A stretch of DNA of 64,000 bases from Acidobacteriota bacterium. Its GTDB lineage: Bacteria > Acidobacteriota > Terriglobia > Terriglobales > Acidobacteriaceae. The stretch is taken from contig JAJYVU010000003.1 in NCBI GenBank assembly GCA_021791875.1, positions 1 to 64,000 on the forward strand, given 5' to 3'. Position numbers and translations under genes: made by a program. The notes below the pieces were generated by a model. It searched no databases and was not told where the DNA came from. It saw only the letters and a list, made by a program, of their open reading frames with translations. Below, piece by piece: positions 36,329-45,232 of this stretch (position 1 is the stretch's first letter; each line of letters begins with the position of its first letter).

Positions 36329-37069
36329 CTAAACCACCTGTCCCTTATTACGCTGCAACACGCGCGCAAGTTCCGCGCGCCCACGGCTGATACGGCTTTT
36401 CACAGTTCCTTCAGGGACGCGTAGAACCTGTGCAATCTCTTTGTAATCCATATCATGCAAATCGCGAAGGATCACCGCCTCGCGCAGCTCCGGAGAAATC
36501 TTCACCAGCGCCGCTTGCACCATCTGTTCCAGTTCTTTCTGTACCGCCCGGTCGTGCTGATTCGGACCGCCCTGTGACAGACGTTCCGTCAGTGGCTGCT
36601 CGTCGCTCTCGTTCCAGCCCTCATCCATCGACGACGTCACTCGCTGCTGCTTCGACCGCCGGAAGTGATCCACCAGCAGGTTCCGCGTCAGCGTCGTGAT
36701 CCACGTCTCAAAGCTTCCCCGCGCCGCATCAAACGATTTCAGATTTCCGTAAACCTTCAGAAAAACATCCTGGGTCAGATCCTCGGCGTCGCTCGCCGAC
36801 CCCGTAAACCGGTAGCACAGCGCATATACCCTCCGGTGATGAACCTTCACTAGCTCGGTCCATGCGCCCGAATCCCCATCGATGCACCGCTGCACCACCA
36901 CGTGCATGGTCGCTTCCATCGCTCTCGGATCAGATGCGGAATGCAGCATCGCCTCGGCCGTTCGTTCCGTCTGCCCGGTCTTTCCACCCAGGCGGCTGTG
37001 AGACTGCGCCCGCTTCGTGCTCTCAGGCCAGAAGCTCATGTTCCGCAAATCCCAGGTCAACGTGCTCAT
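36329..37069 (-). CDS. ECF-type RNA polymerase sigma factor
   Basis: 246 residues as drawn. Region 2 (VHHRRVYALCYRFTGSASDA, EDLTQDVFLKVY, TWITTLTRNLLVDHFRR) and region 4 (REAVILRDLHDMDYKEIAQV, EGTVKSRISRGRAELARVL) are clear. The domain begins about residue 55, so the first 50 residues are extra or the start is internal. ATG 37069 would be leaderless if the promoter at 37077-37104 is used; ATG 37039 and ATG 36919 are alternatives. First gene of a five-gene operon with its anti-sigma factor directly downstream. Confidence 0.93.
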   Translation of the reverse strand: MSTLTWDLRNMSFWPESTKRAQSHSRLGGKTGQTERTAEAMLHSASDPRAMEATMHVVVQRCIDGDSGAWTELVKVHHRRVYALCYRFTGSASDAEDLTQDVFLKVYGNLKSFDAARGSFETWITTLTRNLLVDHFRRSKQQRVTSSMDEGWNESDEQPLTERLSQGGPNQHDRAVQKELEQMVQAALVKISPELREAVILRDLHDMDYKEIAQVLRVPEGTVKSRISRGRAELARVLQRNKGQVV

Positions 37070-37076
37070 GCAGCCT

Positions 37077-37104
37077 CTTACGCAGATGGCTGCCGATTGG
37101 TTCC
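37077..37104 (-). promoter_or_regulatory. Candidate ECF-type promoter before the sigma gene
   Basis: On the minus strand: GGAACC, 16 bp, CGTAAG. This is the classic ECF layout (-35 GGAAC, -10 beginning CGT, 16-17 bp apart). The predicted start lies about at 37070, next to the first ATG of the sigma gene. It points to self-regulation. Confidence 0.5.
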
Positions 37105-37182
37105 AGAATTCCCTTACGGGCCTTCTCAGAACAAAGTTGTCTATACCGATCTTTGCCTATTTTCCCGGCGCCCTGCAAAGAA

Positions 37183-37212
37183 AAAGCGCTCAACCCCATG
37201 GCAAAGCGCTTC
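37183..37212 (-). terminator. Rho-independent terminator of glgC
   Basis: AAGCGCT / AGCGCTT stem; on the minus strand the second arm runs into TTTTTCTTT. It lies about 30-60 nt after the glgC stop and before the sigma operon promoter. Confidence 0.65.
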
Positions 37213-37241
37213 TTCTTAAACAAGTTACCCTAAGAAACCGC

Positions 37242-38498
37242 TCAGTTCTGGTCCGGCAGGTAGTCCCGTGACACCGGATTCTCATACAGCGAGTAATCCC
37301 GCGTCACCACTGTCAGGCCGCTCGGCGTCACAAAATAATTCTTCCGGTCTTCTTCCTGGTCATAGCCGATCACTGTTCCCTCCGGCAGGTGCACGTCGCG
37401 GTCAATGATCGCCCGCCGGATCCGGCAGTGCCGCCCGATATTCACGTGTGTAAACACAATGCTGCTCTCCAGCTCCGAATACGAGTTCACACGCACATCC
37501 TGCGAAAGCACGCTGTTGCGCACAAGCGCGCCGGAAATAATGCACCCGCCCGATACAATCGAATTCACAGCGCTGCCCGTCCGCCCCGGCTCCCCAAATA
37601 CAAACTTCGCCGGGGGATACTGCCTCACCCGCGTCCGGATCGGCCACCCCTTGTCATACAGGTTGAATATCGGCGAAATCGACGCCACGTCCATATTCGC
37701 GTCGTAATAAGCGTCCAGCGTGCCCACATCCCGCCAGTACAGCGCTTCCTGCTTGTTCTCGTCCACAAAGTTGTAGGCGTAGATCTTGTACTTGTCCAGG
37801 ATGTCCGGCAGAATGTTGTGCCCGAAATCGTGCTTCGAATTCGGATTCTCCGCATCCTTCATCAGCGCCGGCAGCAGCACATCCGTGTTGAACAGGTAGA
37901 TCCCCATCGAGGCATCCACCATCTGCGAATTCCAAGGTGAGCGCAGCTCCGTCGTCTTCGGCTTCTCGACAAACCCCCGCACTTCCCCGCTGCGCGCCAC
38001 ATCCACCACCCCGAACCGCGATACTTCATCCGGACGAATCTGCAGCGTCGCAAGCGTCACGTCCGCGCCCGAGGCATTATGCTGCTCCAGCATCTTGCCG
38101 TAGTCCATCTTGTAAATGTGATCGCCGGACAGAATCAGCACGTGCTTCGGCTGTTCCGAGCCAATCGAATAAATATTCTGGTACACCGCATCCGCCGTCC
38201 CCATGTACCAGTTCGCGCTCACACGCTGCATCGGCGGAAGAATCTCAATAAACTCCCCCAGCTCCTGCGCCACCACACCAGACCACCCCTCGCGGATGTG
38301 CCGGTTCAACGACAGCGCCTTGTACTGCGTCAGGATGTAAACCCGATGCAAACCGCTGTTGATGCAATTGGAAAGAGTGATGTCGATAATGCGGTATTGC
38401 CCCCCAAATGGCACCGCAGGTTTTGCTCGATCACGGGTCAGCGGAAACAGCCGTTCGCCCGCCCCTCCTGCCAAAAGCACTCCCAGCGTATCCTTCAT
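37242..38498 (-). CDS. glgC: Glucose-1-phosphate adenylyltransferase
   Basis: 418 residues. It makes ADP-glucose from glucose-1-phosphate and ATP, the committed step of glycogen synthesis. Features: N-terminal LAGGAGERLFPLTRDRAKPAVPFGG, YRIIDITLSNCINSG, MGTADAVYQN, LSGDHIYKMDY, FVEKPK, and a C-terminal left-handed beta-helix domain. SD GGGGGAGG lies before the ATG. It is flanked by a terminator at 37183-37212. No other glg genes are in the window. Confidence 0.97.
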   Translation of the reverse strand: MKDTLGVLLAGGAGERLFPLTRDRAKPAVPFGGQYRIIDITLSNCINSGLHRVYILTQYKALSLNRHIREGWSGVVAQELGEFIEILPPMQRVSANWYMGTADAVYQNIYSIGSEQPKHVLILSGDHIYKMDYGKMLEQHNASGADVTLATLQIRPDEVSRFGVVDVARSGEVRGFVEKPKTTELRSPWNSQMVDASMGIYLFNTDVLLPALMKDAENPNSKHDFGHNILPDILDKYKIYAYNFVDENKQEALYWRDVGTLDAYYDANMDVASISPIFNLYDKGWPIRTRVRQYPPAKFVFGEPGRTGSAVNSIVSGGCIISGALVRNSVLSQDVRVNSYSELESSIVFTHVNIGRHCRIRRAIIDRDVHLPEGTVIGYDQEEDRKNYFVTPSGLTVVTRDYSLYENPVSRDYLPDQN

Positions 38499-38628
38499 AT
38501 CGGGCCCTCCCCCTTTGGTTGCAGACTGCTACCCCATTGCATCAGGCAGATTCAATTCCCCCGCCTGCGCGCCTGGTTCCTGATCGCGCCGAATCTTAAC
38601 ACAGCTGCATCAACACGTGACGTAGCCG

Positions 38629-38952
38629 CTACATTTCCGGCTCTTCGCCTTCTACCGCGATTCGCAGCGACCGCAGGAAATGCACGTCCTGCGCCGTGAA
38701 TGCACCACTGCCTTCGCCCTCGGCTCCAGCTTCTCCTTCCTGCTTTCCATCCGCTGTCTCCACTTCGTTCAGCCCAATCGTCGCTTCCAGCATCAACAGC
38801 ACGTCGAATCCGTGATCCCGTATCTGCTGCACAACACCCGCAATCTGCTCCGAGTCCGAAATGCTGTCGTGGATGGCTTCTCCAAGACGTTGAATGAGCT
38901 GCCGTAGTGTCTGATCCAAAACAAACCTCGCTTCTTCCTGCGGCGGTGACAA
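38629..38952 (-). CDS. Small hypothetical protein
   Basis: 107 residues. The first 65 residues are helical (VLDQTLRQLIQRLGEAIHDS, then SEQIAGVVQQIRDHGFDVLL), followed by a Glu/Gly-rich linker and a short helix (FTAQDVHFLRSLRIAVEGEE). No family recognised. The start is uncertain: TTG 38952 as drawn, or TTG 38919 with GAGG seven bases upstream, which starts right before the conserved-looking helix. It is 130 nt upstream of glgC on the same strand and may be co-transcribed. Confidence 0.6.
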   Translation of the reverse strand: MSPPQEEARFVLDQTLRQLIQRLGEAIHDSISDSEQIAGVVQQIRDHGFDVLLMLEATIGLNEVETADGKQEGEAGAEGEGSGAFTAQDVHFLRSLRIAVEGEEPEM

Positions 38953-39110
38953 CTACCGCCACCCGCCTATACCTTAACTCCTGCGTGCAACGCCCGCCAC
39001 GCGCCAGCCGCCTTCCTGTTCGCAACAAGAGCATCTTAGCGTCCCGGATTTACAACACGGTAGCTCCGAAAACACCTCATTCCGACAACTCCGCCCTTGC
39101 TTTGCGATGC

Positions 39111-39122
39111 CTGCATATGCAG
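39111..39122. promoter_or_regulatory. Perfect 12-bp palindrome
   Basis: CTGCATATGCAG, 31 nt before the ATG at 39154 and in the divergent gap with the 38629-38952 gene. Its placement would fit a dimeric repressor site, but chance occurrence is possible. Confidence 0.25.
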
Positions 39123-39153
39123 AGTCCAACTGAAAATGCTCTAAACTTTTTTT

Positions 39154-39576
39154 ATGGAAGCAAATCGCGTCGGTCGCACCGTGGGCATAGGCACTCGCCT
39201 CCTCGGGCGAGTCTTGCGCGATAAGACCGCAGAAACTGCGGCCCGCACCACGGCCCACGTCGAAAAACAAGCCCCCGTCTACAAAGAACGCGGCCGCCGC
39301 CTCGGCGAAGGCTCACGGCGCTTCGGCCACGCCGTCTGGACGCCCTTCGCCCACGCCTCGCGCATCCTCTGGCTGGAAATTACCGGGCTCTTCTTCGGCG
39401 TCTTCACCGTCTTCTTCGGCGGCAACGTCTGGCGCCTGCGCGACGACTGGGCAGGCGGCCCATCCCATCATCGCTTCATTCTCTACGCCTTCATCACCCT
39501 CATCTTCTTCTACTTCACCGTCAGCTCTTTCATTCGCGTCAGCCGGCATAGCCGCGCCCACCGCAAGAACCGATAG
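39154..39576 (+). CDS. Hypothetical protein with two membrane segments
   Basis: 140 residues. A basic N-terminal half (VLRDKTAETAARTTAHVEKQ) is followed by two hydrophobic segments (LWLEITGLFFGVFTVFFGG and FILYAFITLIFFYFTVSSFI) and a basic C terminus. Family not recognised. No Shine-Dalgarno is present; TAAACT ends 6 nt before the ATG, which suggests a leaderless transcript. It lies 61 nt before the methylmalonyl-CoA mutase gene. Confidence 0.65.
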   Translation: MEANRVGRTVGIGTRLLGRVLRDKTAETAARTTAHVEKQAPVYKERGRRLGEGSRRFGHAVWTPFAHASRILWLEITGLFFGVFTVFFGGNVWRLRDDWAGGPSHHRFILYAFITLIFFYFTVSSFIRVSRHSRAHRKNR

Positions 39577-39637
39577 AAGCCGCACCCCGTCAACTGCTGC
39601 GCGCAAATTCTCTTCTTGCTAAACTTTTCAGTTCCCC

Positions 39638-41206
39638 ATGGCCGACTCGCCCAAACACGTTTACACCTCCGCCGACCTCGAAGCCCTCAACTTCGATCCT
39701 GACCGCGACCTCGGCTTTCCCGGCGAATACCCCTTCACCCGCGGCATCCAGCCCACCATGTACCGCGGCCGCCTCTGGACCATGCGCCAGTATGCCGGCA
39801 TGGGCGACGCCGAGGAAAGCAACCGCCGCTACAAATTCCTCCTCGCCAACGGCACCGCAGGCCTCTCCGTCGCATTCGACCTGCCCACCCAGATCGGCTA
39901 CGACTCCGACGACCCCATGGCCCTCGGCGAAGTCGGCAAGGTCGGCGTCGCCATCGACTCCATCGAAGACATGCAGCGCCTCTTCGACGGCATCCCCCTC
40001 GACAAAATCTCCACGTCAATGACCATCAACGCCACGGCCTCTATCCTGCTAGCCCTCTACGTCGTCGCCGCCAAACGCGCCGGGGCAGACATCGGCAAGC
40101 TCTCCGGCACCGTCCAGAACGACGTCCTCAAGGAATACATCGCCCGCGGCACCTACATCTATCCCGTCCGCCACGCCCTCCGCATCATCACCGACATGTT
40201 CGCCTGGGCCAACGAAAACACCCCCGAATGGAACACCATCTCCATCTCCGGCTACCACATGCGAGAAGCCGGCTGCACCGCCGCGCAGGAAGTCGCCTTC
40301 ACCCTCGCCAACGGCGCCACCTATGTCGAAGCCGCGCTCGCCGCCGGCCTCGACATCGATCGCATCGCGCCGCGCCTTTCCTTCTTCTTCAACGCCCATA
40401 ACAATTTCCTTGAGGAAGTCGCCAAGTTCCGCTGCGCCCGCCGCGTCTGGGCCAAAACCATGCGCGAGCGCTTCGGCGCGCAAAATCCGCGCTCCTGGAT
40501 GCTGCGCTTCCACACCCAGACCGCCGGCTCCACGCTCACCGCGCAGCAGCCGGAAAACAACATCGTCCGCACCGCCCTGCAGGCCCTCGCCGCCGTCCTC
40601 GGCGGCTCGCAGTCGCTCCACACCAACGGATTCGACGAAGCCCTCGCCCTGCCCACCGAGGAAGCCGCGCGCACCGCCCTCCGTACCCAGCAGATCATCG
40701 CCTACGAATCCGGCGTCGCACAAACCATCGACCCCTTCGCCGGCTCCTGGTACATCGAGTCCCTCACCACCTCGCTCGAAAATCAGGTCGACGAAATCCA
40801 GCATCAGATCGCTCGCCACGGCGGCATGCTCTCCGCCATCGAGAAAGGCTGGGTCCAGTCAGAAATCCAGAATGCCGCCTACGAATACCAGCGCGCCGTC
40901 GACTCCGGCGCCGCCACCGTCGTCGGCGTCAACCGCTTCACCCGCGACAATGAACCCGGCGTCCCCATCCAGCGCATCGACGAGAGCCTCGAACGCAAAC
41001 AGGTCGAGCGCGTCCGGGCCCTCCGCGCCCGCCGCGACGCAGCCCGCTGGCAATCCTCTCTCGACCGCGTCCGCGAAGCAGCCCGCAACGCCCAAAACCT
41101 CATGCCCACCATCCTCGAAGCCGTCGAAAGCTACGCCACCGTAGGCGAAATCGCCTCCGCCATGCGCGAAATCTTTGGCGAATACGAAGAATCCATCGTT
41201 ATCTGA
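39638..41206 (+). CDS. mcmA1: Methylmalonyl-CoA mutase, large (catalytic) subunit
   Basis: 522 residues. The family interconverts methylmalonyl-CoA and succinyl-CoA by a B12-dependent radical route. Catalytic barrel features are clear: [70 protein letters not shown] and [20 protein letters not shown]. The B12-binding domain (DxHxxG) is absent, so the protein must work with a separate small subunit not in this window. TAAACT ends 12 nt before the ATG and no Shine-Dalgarno is seen. Isobutyryl-CoA mutase-type activity cannot be excluded. Confidence 0.95.
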   Translation: MADSPKHVYTSADLEALNFDPDRDLGFPGEYPFTRGIQPTMYRGRLWTMRQYAGMGDAEESNRRYKFLLANGTAGLSVAFDLPTQIGYDSDDPMALGEVGKVGVAIDSIEDMQRLFDGIPLDKISTSMTINATASILLALYVVAAKRAGADIGKLSGTVQNDVLKEYIARGTYIYPVRHALRIITDMFAWANENTPEWNTISISGYHMREAGCTAAQEVAFTLANGATYVEAALAAGLDIDRIAPRLSFFFNAHNNFLEEVAKFRCARRVWAKTMRERFGAQNPRSWMLRFHTQTAGSTLTAQQPENNIVRTALQALAAVLGGSQSLHTNGFDEALALPTEEAARTALRTQQIIAYESGVAQTIDPFAGSWYIESLTTSLENQVDEIQHQIARHGGMLSAIEKGWVQSEIQNAAYEYQRAVDSGAATVVGVNRFTRDNEPGVPIQRIDESLERKQVERVRALRARRDAARWQSSLDRVREAARNAQNLMPTILEAVESYATVGEIASAMREIFGEYEESIVI

Positions 41207-41305
41207 AAGGCTCACTGACCTGGACTGTCCACCTCCGCCTCGCCGACAAGCGCACCGGACCGAACGGCGAATCTGGCGCTCTCCAGCACTGAAAAGGAGT
41301 ACGAA

Positions 41306-41788
41306 TTGAGCGATACAAACAACGGCGCATCGGTGCCGGATCTGCAGAACGAACAACTGGAGATGACGCCTCAGACGGCTATGGAATTACAACGTCTGAA
41401 TTTGGCCGTGCTGGTCGATATACGCCAGAAATTTGAGCTGGAGATCCAGGGTGAAATTCCGGGCGCATGCTTTCTGCCGCTCTTTCAGTTCAAGCGCATG
41501 CTCGGGCACACGTTGAGCCAGCTCGAGCAGGATGCTCTCGACGAAGATATTCCCGACCTGCACGATATTCAGCACTTTCTCGCAATGATCAACAACATGC
41601 ACCACTCCAAGGACCTGATCCTCGTATGCGTCTGCAACAGCGGGCATCGTAGCCTGAATGCGGCGCGGCTGCTTCGGTTGCTCGGCTACGAACATTCCTT
41701 CTCGCTTGCCGGTGGCTTTCTCGCGCTGGACGAGTTGCTGACGGGTCAGCAGGAAACCCAGGAAAACTCCCCCAGCCGGTCATCCTAA
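41306..41788 (+). CDS. Rhodanese-like sulfurtransferase domain protein
   Basis: 160 residues. A single rhodanese domain with VLVDIRQKFELEIQGEIPGA near residues 35-54 and the active loop Cys110-Asn-Ser-Gly-His-Arg115, then the typical ARLLRLLGYEHSFSLAGGFL end. It transfers sulfane sulfur from a persulfide on Cys110; the donor and acceptor are unknown. No signal peptide. The start is TTG 41306, with AAGGAG seven bases upstream. Codon use is less C-rich at third positions than in neighbouring genes, with many CTG and GAG codons. It starts 99 nt after the mutase stop. Confidence 0.85.
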   Translation: MSDTNNGASVPDLQNEQLEMTPQTAMELQRLNLAVLVDIRQKFELEIQGEIPGACFLPLFQFKRMLGHTLSQLEQDALDEDIPDLHDIQHFLAMINNMHHSKDLILVCVCNSGHRSLNAARLLRLLGYEHSFSLAGGFLALDELLTGQQETQENSPSRSS

Positions 41789-41816
41789 GCGACCAGACCA
41801 ATCACCGGGCGCCCGC

Positions 41817-41921
41817 CGGGTGCACCATTCAATCCCGCCGTTGGCTTGAGTGGGATTTGACGCCGGGTGCCCCACATTTCGCGAAGCGAAGTGTGGGCCA
41901 AATCGATGCGAAGCATCGACC
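41817..41921 (+). repeat. GGTGCCCCA-type dispersed repeats, two adjacent copies
   Basis: Copy a (41817-41860): CGGGTGCACCATTCAA, later CTTGAGTGGGATT. Copy b (41863-41921): CGGGTGCCCCACATTTCGC, GCGAAGTGTGGG, then a second hairpin ATCGATGC-GAA-GCATCGA. Copy b has the same two-hairpin plan as 7996-8070. Confidence 0.75.
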
Positions 41922-41999
41922 CGTTTTTAGCTCTGTCTCCACGCCCTCACTCCCCCCATCTATACTTCTCCCGACAAAACCTCCTCTCCCGGAGCCCAC

Positions 42000-43088
42000 A
42001 TGAAACTCCTCGCCACCCTCCTGCTTCTCACCGCCGTCGCCTCCGCGCAAAGCGCCAAACCTCACGCCGCCCAGCAGGCCACCACTGCCGCCAACGCTCC
42101 CCATAAGGACTCCAGCTACATCGGCCCCCACGGCACCGCCTACGTCACCCGCGTCGTCCCCATCCCGCAGGACATCAGCCCACAGGCCCAGGCATTCCTC
42201 GCCCAGAGCCAGTCCGACGCCCAGCAGCACCAGACCATCGCCCAGCAGCGCCACGAAACCAACGTCTGGCAAGCCCACGCCGGCAAAGTCTCCCTCGAAC
42301 TCTACCCTGCCAACCTTTCTAAAAGCACCATCGCCGGAGTCCCCGTCCGCATCATCACACCCATCCACACGCCCGCCAGCCATCGCGGCTACGTCCTCCT
42401 CAACGTCCACGGAGGCGGCTTCATCGTGGACTCCGGCTCGCTCACGGAAACCATCCCCATGGCCAACCTCACCCAGACCAAAGTCGTCGCCGTCCTCTAT
42501 CCGCTCGCGCCCGAGCATCCATTCCCCGCCGCCGTCAACGCCGCCGTCGCCGTCTACAAAGCGCTCCTCAAGCACTATCCCGCAAAGCACATCGTTATCT
42601 ACGGCACCTCCGCCGGAGCGATCCTCACCGGCGAAATCGCCGTCGACCTCAAGCACCTCAACCTGCCCGAACCCGCCGCCCTCGGCATCTTCTCCGGCTT
42701 CGGCGATTTCTCCCGCCCGGGCGACTCCATGTCCATCTTTGCCCTCAACGGACTCTCCGGCTATCTCGCCCCGCCCAAACCCAGCCACCAGATGAATCAC
42801 AGCTACGTCGGCAACACCAACCCGAGCAATCCCATCCTCTCGCCCGTCTTCGCCAACCTCAGCGGCCTGCCGCCCACGCTCTTCATCTCCAGCACGCGCG
42901 ACATGCTCCTTAGCGGCACCTCCATCCTCGACCGCAAATTCCTTAACGCAGGAGACACCACCCAGCTCATCGTCTTTGAAGGTCTGCCCCACGCCTTCTG
43001 GAACAATCCCCGCATGCCCGAGGCCAAAGAAGCCGACCACGACATGGCCAACTTCTTCAACCGCTACCTCTACGGCAGGAATAACTAG
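42000..43088 (+). CDS. Secreted alpha/beta-hydrolase (HSL-type esterase)
   Basis: 362 residues. A signal peptide (residues 1-16, LLATLLLLTAVASAQ) is followed by an about 90-residue Gln/Ala-rich region and an alpha/beta-hydrolase of the hormone-sensitive-lipase group. The oxyanion motif His137-Gly-Gly-Gly140, nucleophile Ser204 (YGTSAG), Asp301 (STRDMLL) and His331 (LPHAFW) complete the triad. It hydrolyses short-chain esters outside the cytoplasm, with unknown substrate. CGGAG lies 8 nt before the ATG. A perfect hairpin follows the stop codon immediately. Confidence 0.92.
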   Translation: MKLLATLLLLTAVASAQSAKPHAAQQATTAANAPHKDSSYIGPHGTAYVTRVVPIPQDISPQAQAFLAQSQSDAQQHQTIAQQRHETNVWQAHAGKVSLELYPANLSKSTIAGVPVRIITPIHTPASHRGYVLLNVHGGGFIVDSGSLTETIPMANLTQTKVVAVLYPLAPEHPFPAAVNAAVAVYKALLKHYPAKHIVIYGTSAGAILTGEIAVDLKHLNLPEPAALGIFSGFGDFSRPGDSMSIFALNGLSGYLAPPKPSHQMNHSYVGNTNPSNPILSPVFANLSGLPPTLFISSTRDMLLSGTSILDRKFLNAGDTTQLIVFEGLPHAFWNNPRMPEAKEADHDMANFFNRYLYGRNN

Positions 43089-43113
43089 GCGATTGCGTTC
43101 TACACGCAATCGC
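43089..43113 (+). terminator. Perfect 10-bp hairpin right after the esterase stop
   Basis: GCGATTGCGT-TCTAC-ACGCAATCGC, beginning at the base after the stop codon. No U-tract follows, so factor-independent termination is uncertain; RNA-end protection is another possibility. Confidence 0.45.
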
Positions 43114-43207
43114 TGCGCCCTTGCCCCTCGCTTTCAGCGTCACGCCACCCAACTCGTGTATCGTGTTGCTCTAGGCCTGATAACCATATCAGAGCTCCCG
43201 CTCGATC

Positions 43208-44518
43208 ATGACTTCTACCTCTACGCCCCCCTCCCAGTCCACTGCCGCGCCGCACCGCCGCTGGCGCATTGCTTTCCTTCTCGGCTTCGGAGTTCTCATC
43301 GACTTCTTCGACCGCGTCAATATCTCCGTCGCCCACAATGCGCTCCTGCATGACTTTCACATCACCGAGCTCACCTTCGGCGTCCTCGCCAGCGCCTACG
43401 CCTGGACATACGCTGTCCTCCAGGTCCCCATCGGTGTCCTCCTCGACCGCTTCGGAGTCAAAGTCATCGGCCGCATCTCCTCGCTCCTGTGGAGCCTCGC
43501 GTCCTTCCTCGGAGCCATCGCCCCCGGCATAGGAACCTTCTTCGCCGCCCGCCTTCTGCTCGGCGTTGGCGAGGCCTCCGTCTTTCCCGCCAACTCCAAG
43601 GCCACCGGCTACTGGTTCCCGGAAAACGAGCGCAGCTTCGCCACCTCCTTCTTTGACGCCGCCGCCAAGCTCGCCTCCGCCATCGGCGTGCCCATCCTCG
43701 GCCTCGTCCTCCTGCGCTACGGCTGGCGCTGGACTTTCGCTTTCACCGGCTTCGTCAGCCTCGCATTCTTCCTCGTCTTCTGGTCCGTCTATCGCAACCC
43801 GAGCCAGGACCCGCATCTCTCCGCCGAAGAAAAACGCATCCTCCGCGAAGGCAACGCCCAGCCCGAAGACCTCACCAGAACCAAACACGGCGCGCCGCTC
43901 CTCTATCTCATGCGCCAGCGCGGAGTCATCGGCTCCTCCATCGGTTTCGCCGCCTACAACTACACCTTCTATCTGCTCCTCACCTGGCTGCCCACCTATC
44001 TTTCGCAAAGCCTGCACATCAATCTGCTCCACTCCGTCCTCTACACCAGCGTCCCGTGGGGCATCGCCACACTCACCGATCTCTTCATCGGCGGCTGGCT
44101 CGTCGACTTCCTCGTGCATCGCGGCTTCACTCCGTGGAAGGTGCGCCAGACCGTCCTCTGCCTTGGCATGGCCTGCGGAGCCGGCATCTTCGGCGCAAGC
44201 TACGCCCACACAGCCACGCAGGCGCTCTTCTGGATCAGCCTCTCCATCGGCGGTCTCGGAGCCATGGCCCCCGTCGGCTGGTCCATCCCTTCCTTCATCG
44301 CGCCCAATGAGAGCGTAGGCCGGGTCGGCGGCATCATGAACTTCCTCACCCAGATCGCTGCCATCTCCGCACCCATCATCACCGGCTACTTCGCCGGCCG
44401 CCACAACTACAGCGGAGCATTCCTCGTCGCCGCCATCATTCTAGCCATCGGCATCGCGGCCTACCTGTTCCTGCTGGGGCCCATGCACGTCATCCCCGAA
44501 CCCGACACCGCCCAGTAA
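43208..44518 (+). CDS. MFS transporter, ACS (anion:cation symporter)-like
   Basis: 436 residues, about 12 membrane segments, inner membrane. The N-terminal FGVLIDFFDRVNISVAHNAL, the loop LLDRFGVKVIGRI, LLGVGEASVFPANSKATGYW and the second-half pattern fit the ACS family, which imports hexuronates, glucarate, phthalate or similar organic anions with protons. The substrate is not determinable. A terminator lies at 44549-44584. No sugar-acid genes are adjacent. Confidence 0.88.
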   Translation: MTSTSTPPSQSTAAPHRRWRIAFLLGFGVLIDFFDRVNISVAHNALLHDFHITELTFGVLASAYAWTYAVLQVPIGVLLDRFGVKVIGRISSLLWSLASFLGAIAPGIGTFFAARLLLGVGEASVFPANSKATGYWFPENERSFATSFFDAAAKLASAIGVPILGLVLLRYGWRWTFAFTGFVSLAFFLVFWSVYRNPSQDPHLSAEEKRILREGNAQPEDLTRTKHGAPLLYLMRQRGVIGSSIGFAAYNYTFYLLLTWLPTYLSQSLHINLLHSVLYTSVPWGIATLTDLFIGGWLVDFLVHRGFTPWKVRQTVLCLGMACGAGIFGASYAHTATQALFWISLSIGGLGAMAPVGWSIPSFIAPNESVGRVGGIMNFLTQIAAISAPIITGYFAGRHNYSGAFLVAAIILAIGIAAYLFLLGPMHVIPEPDTAQ

Positions 44519-44548
44519 TCAGCGCATCTCGCATTCTTCTGCCCAAAC

Positions 44549-44584
44549 AACGAAGCCGGCAACTCTCAAGTCGCCGGCTTCGTT
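44549..44584. terminator. Bidirectional terminator between convergent genes
   Basis: AACGAAGCCGGC / GCCGGCTTCGTT with a 12-nt loop; followed by CTTGCT on plus and TGTTTGGG on minus. It serves the MFS gene and the VTT-protein gene. Confidence 0.7.
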
Positions 44585-44603
44585 CTTGCTACAAAATCTC
44601 CCC

Positions 44604-45224
44604 CTACTCCGCCTTCTTCCGCACCTGCCGCTGAATCACCCACCAGACCGCCACCCCAATCAGCAGGCAAACCAGCACCAGCAGCAGCACAAAGTGCGCC
44701 CTGATCACACGCCCAAACAGCACAATAATCTGCGGTCCGTACATTACCGTCAGCAGACCCTCGATCAGGTACCGCGTCGTGCGCCCTAGAAATATCGCCA
44801 GCATATACTGCGGTATCTTCATCTCGAAAACGCCCGCGCCAAGAAGAAAAATCTTCCACGGCCATGGCGGCGGCATGGCAGAAGGAATCAGCATCGCCAC
44901 GAATTCCTGTTTCTCAAACTGCGCCCGCACCCGGTCAAACTTGGTCCGATCCACCTTCCGCAGCAAAAACAGTTCGCCTCCGGCCCGTCCGATAAAGTAC
45001 GGCACCAGTGCCCCGATCGCCGAGCCCACCCCCGCCAGAATCGCGTAAATGTAAAAATGCTGCTTGTCCTCCCACGCATACCCGGCCATGATCAAATCCA
45101 TCGGCAGCGGAATCGCCGCCGCGTCGATCGTCGCCACTAGGCCAATGCCCCAGACGCCCAACGGCTTCACAAAGGCCATCAGCACGGTCTTCCACTTCGC
45201 TATCAAAAAAATCAGGTGTTTCAA
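44604..45224 (-). CDS. VTT (DedA/YqaA-like) membrane protein
   Basis: 206 residues. The VTT/SNARE-associated fold is seen in the IPLPMDLIMAGYAWEDKQHF start, the GSAIGALVPYFIGRAGGELF segment, the PSAMPPPWPWKIFLLGAG re-entrant region and the C-terminal membrane helix. DedA-family proteins influence membrane potential, lipid flipping and drug resistance. It lies 8 nt after the moaB/mog-like gene and is probably co-transcribed. Confidence 0.85.
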   Translation of the reverse strand: MKHLIFLIAKWKTVLMAFVKPLGVWGIGLVATIDAAAIPLPMDLIMAGYAWEDKQHFYIYAILAGVGSAIGALVPYFIGRAGGELFLLRKVDRTKFDRVRAQFEKQEFVAMLIPSAMPPPWPWKIFLLGAGVFEMKIPQYMLAIFLGRTTRYLIEGLLTVMYGPQIIVLFGRVIRAHFVLLLVLVCLLIGVAVWWVIQRQVRKKAE

Positions 45225-45232
45225 TCTGCCTC

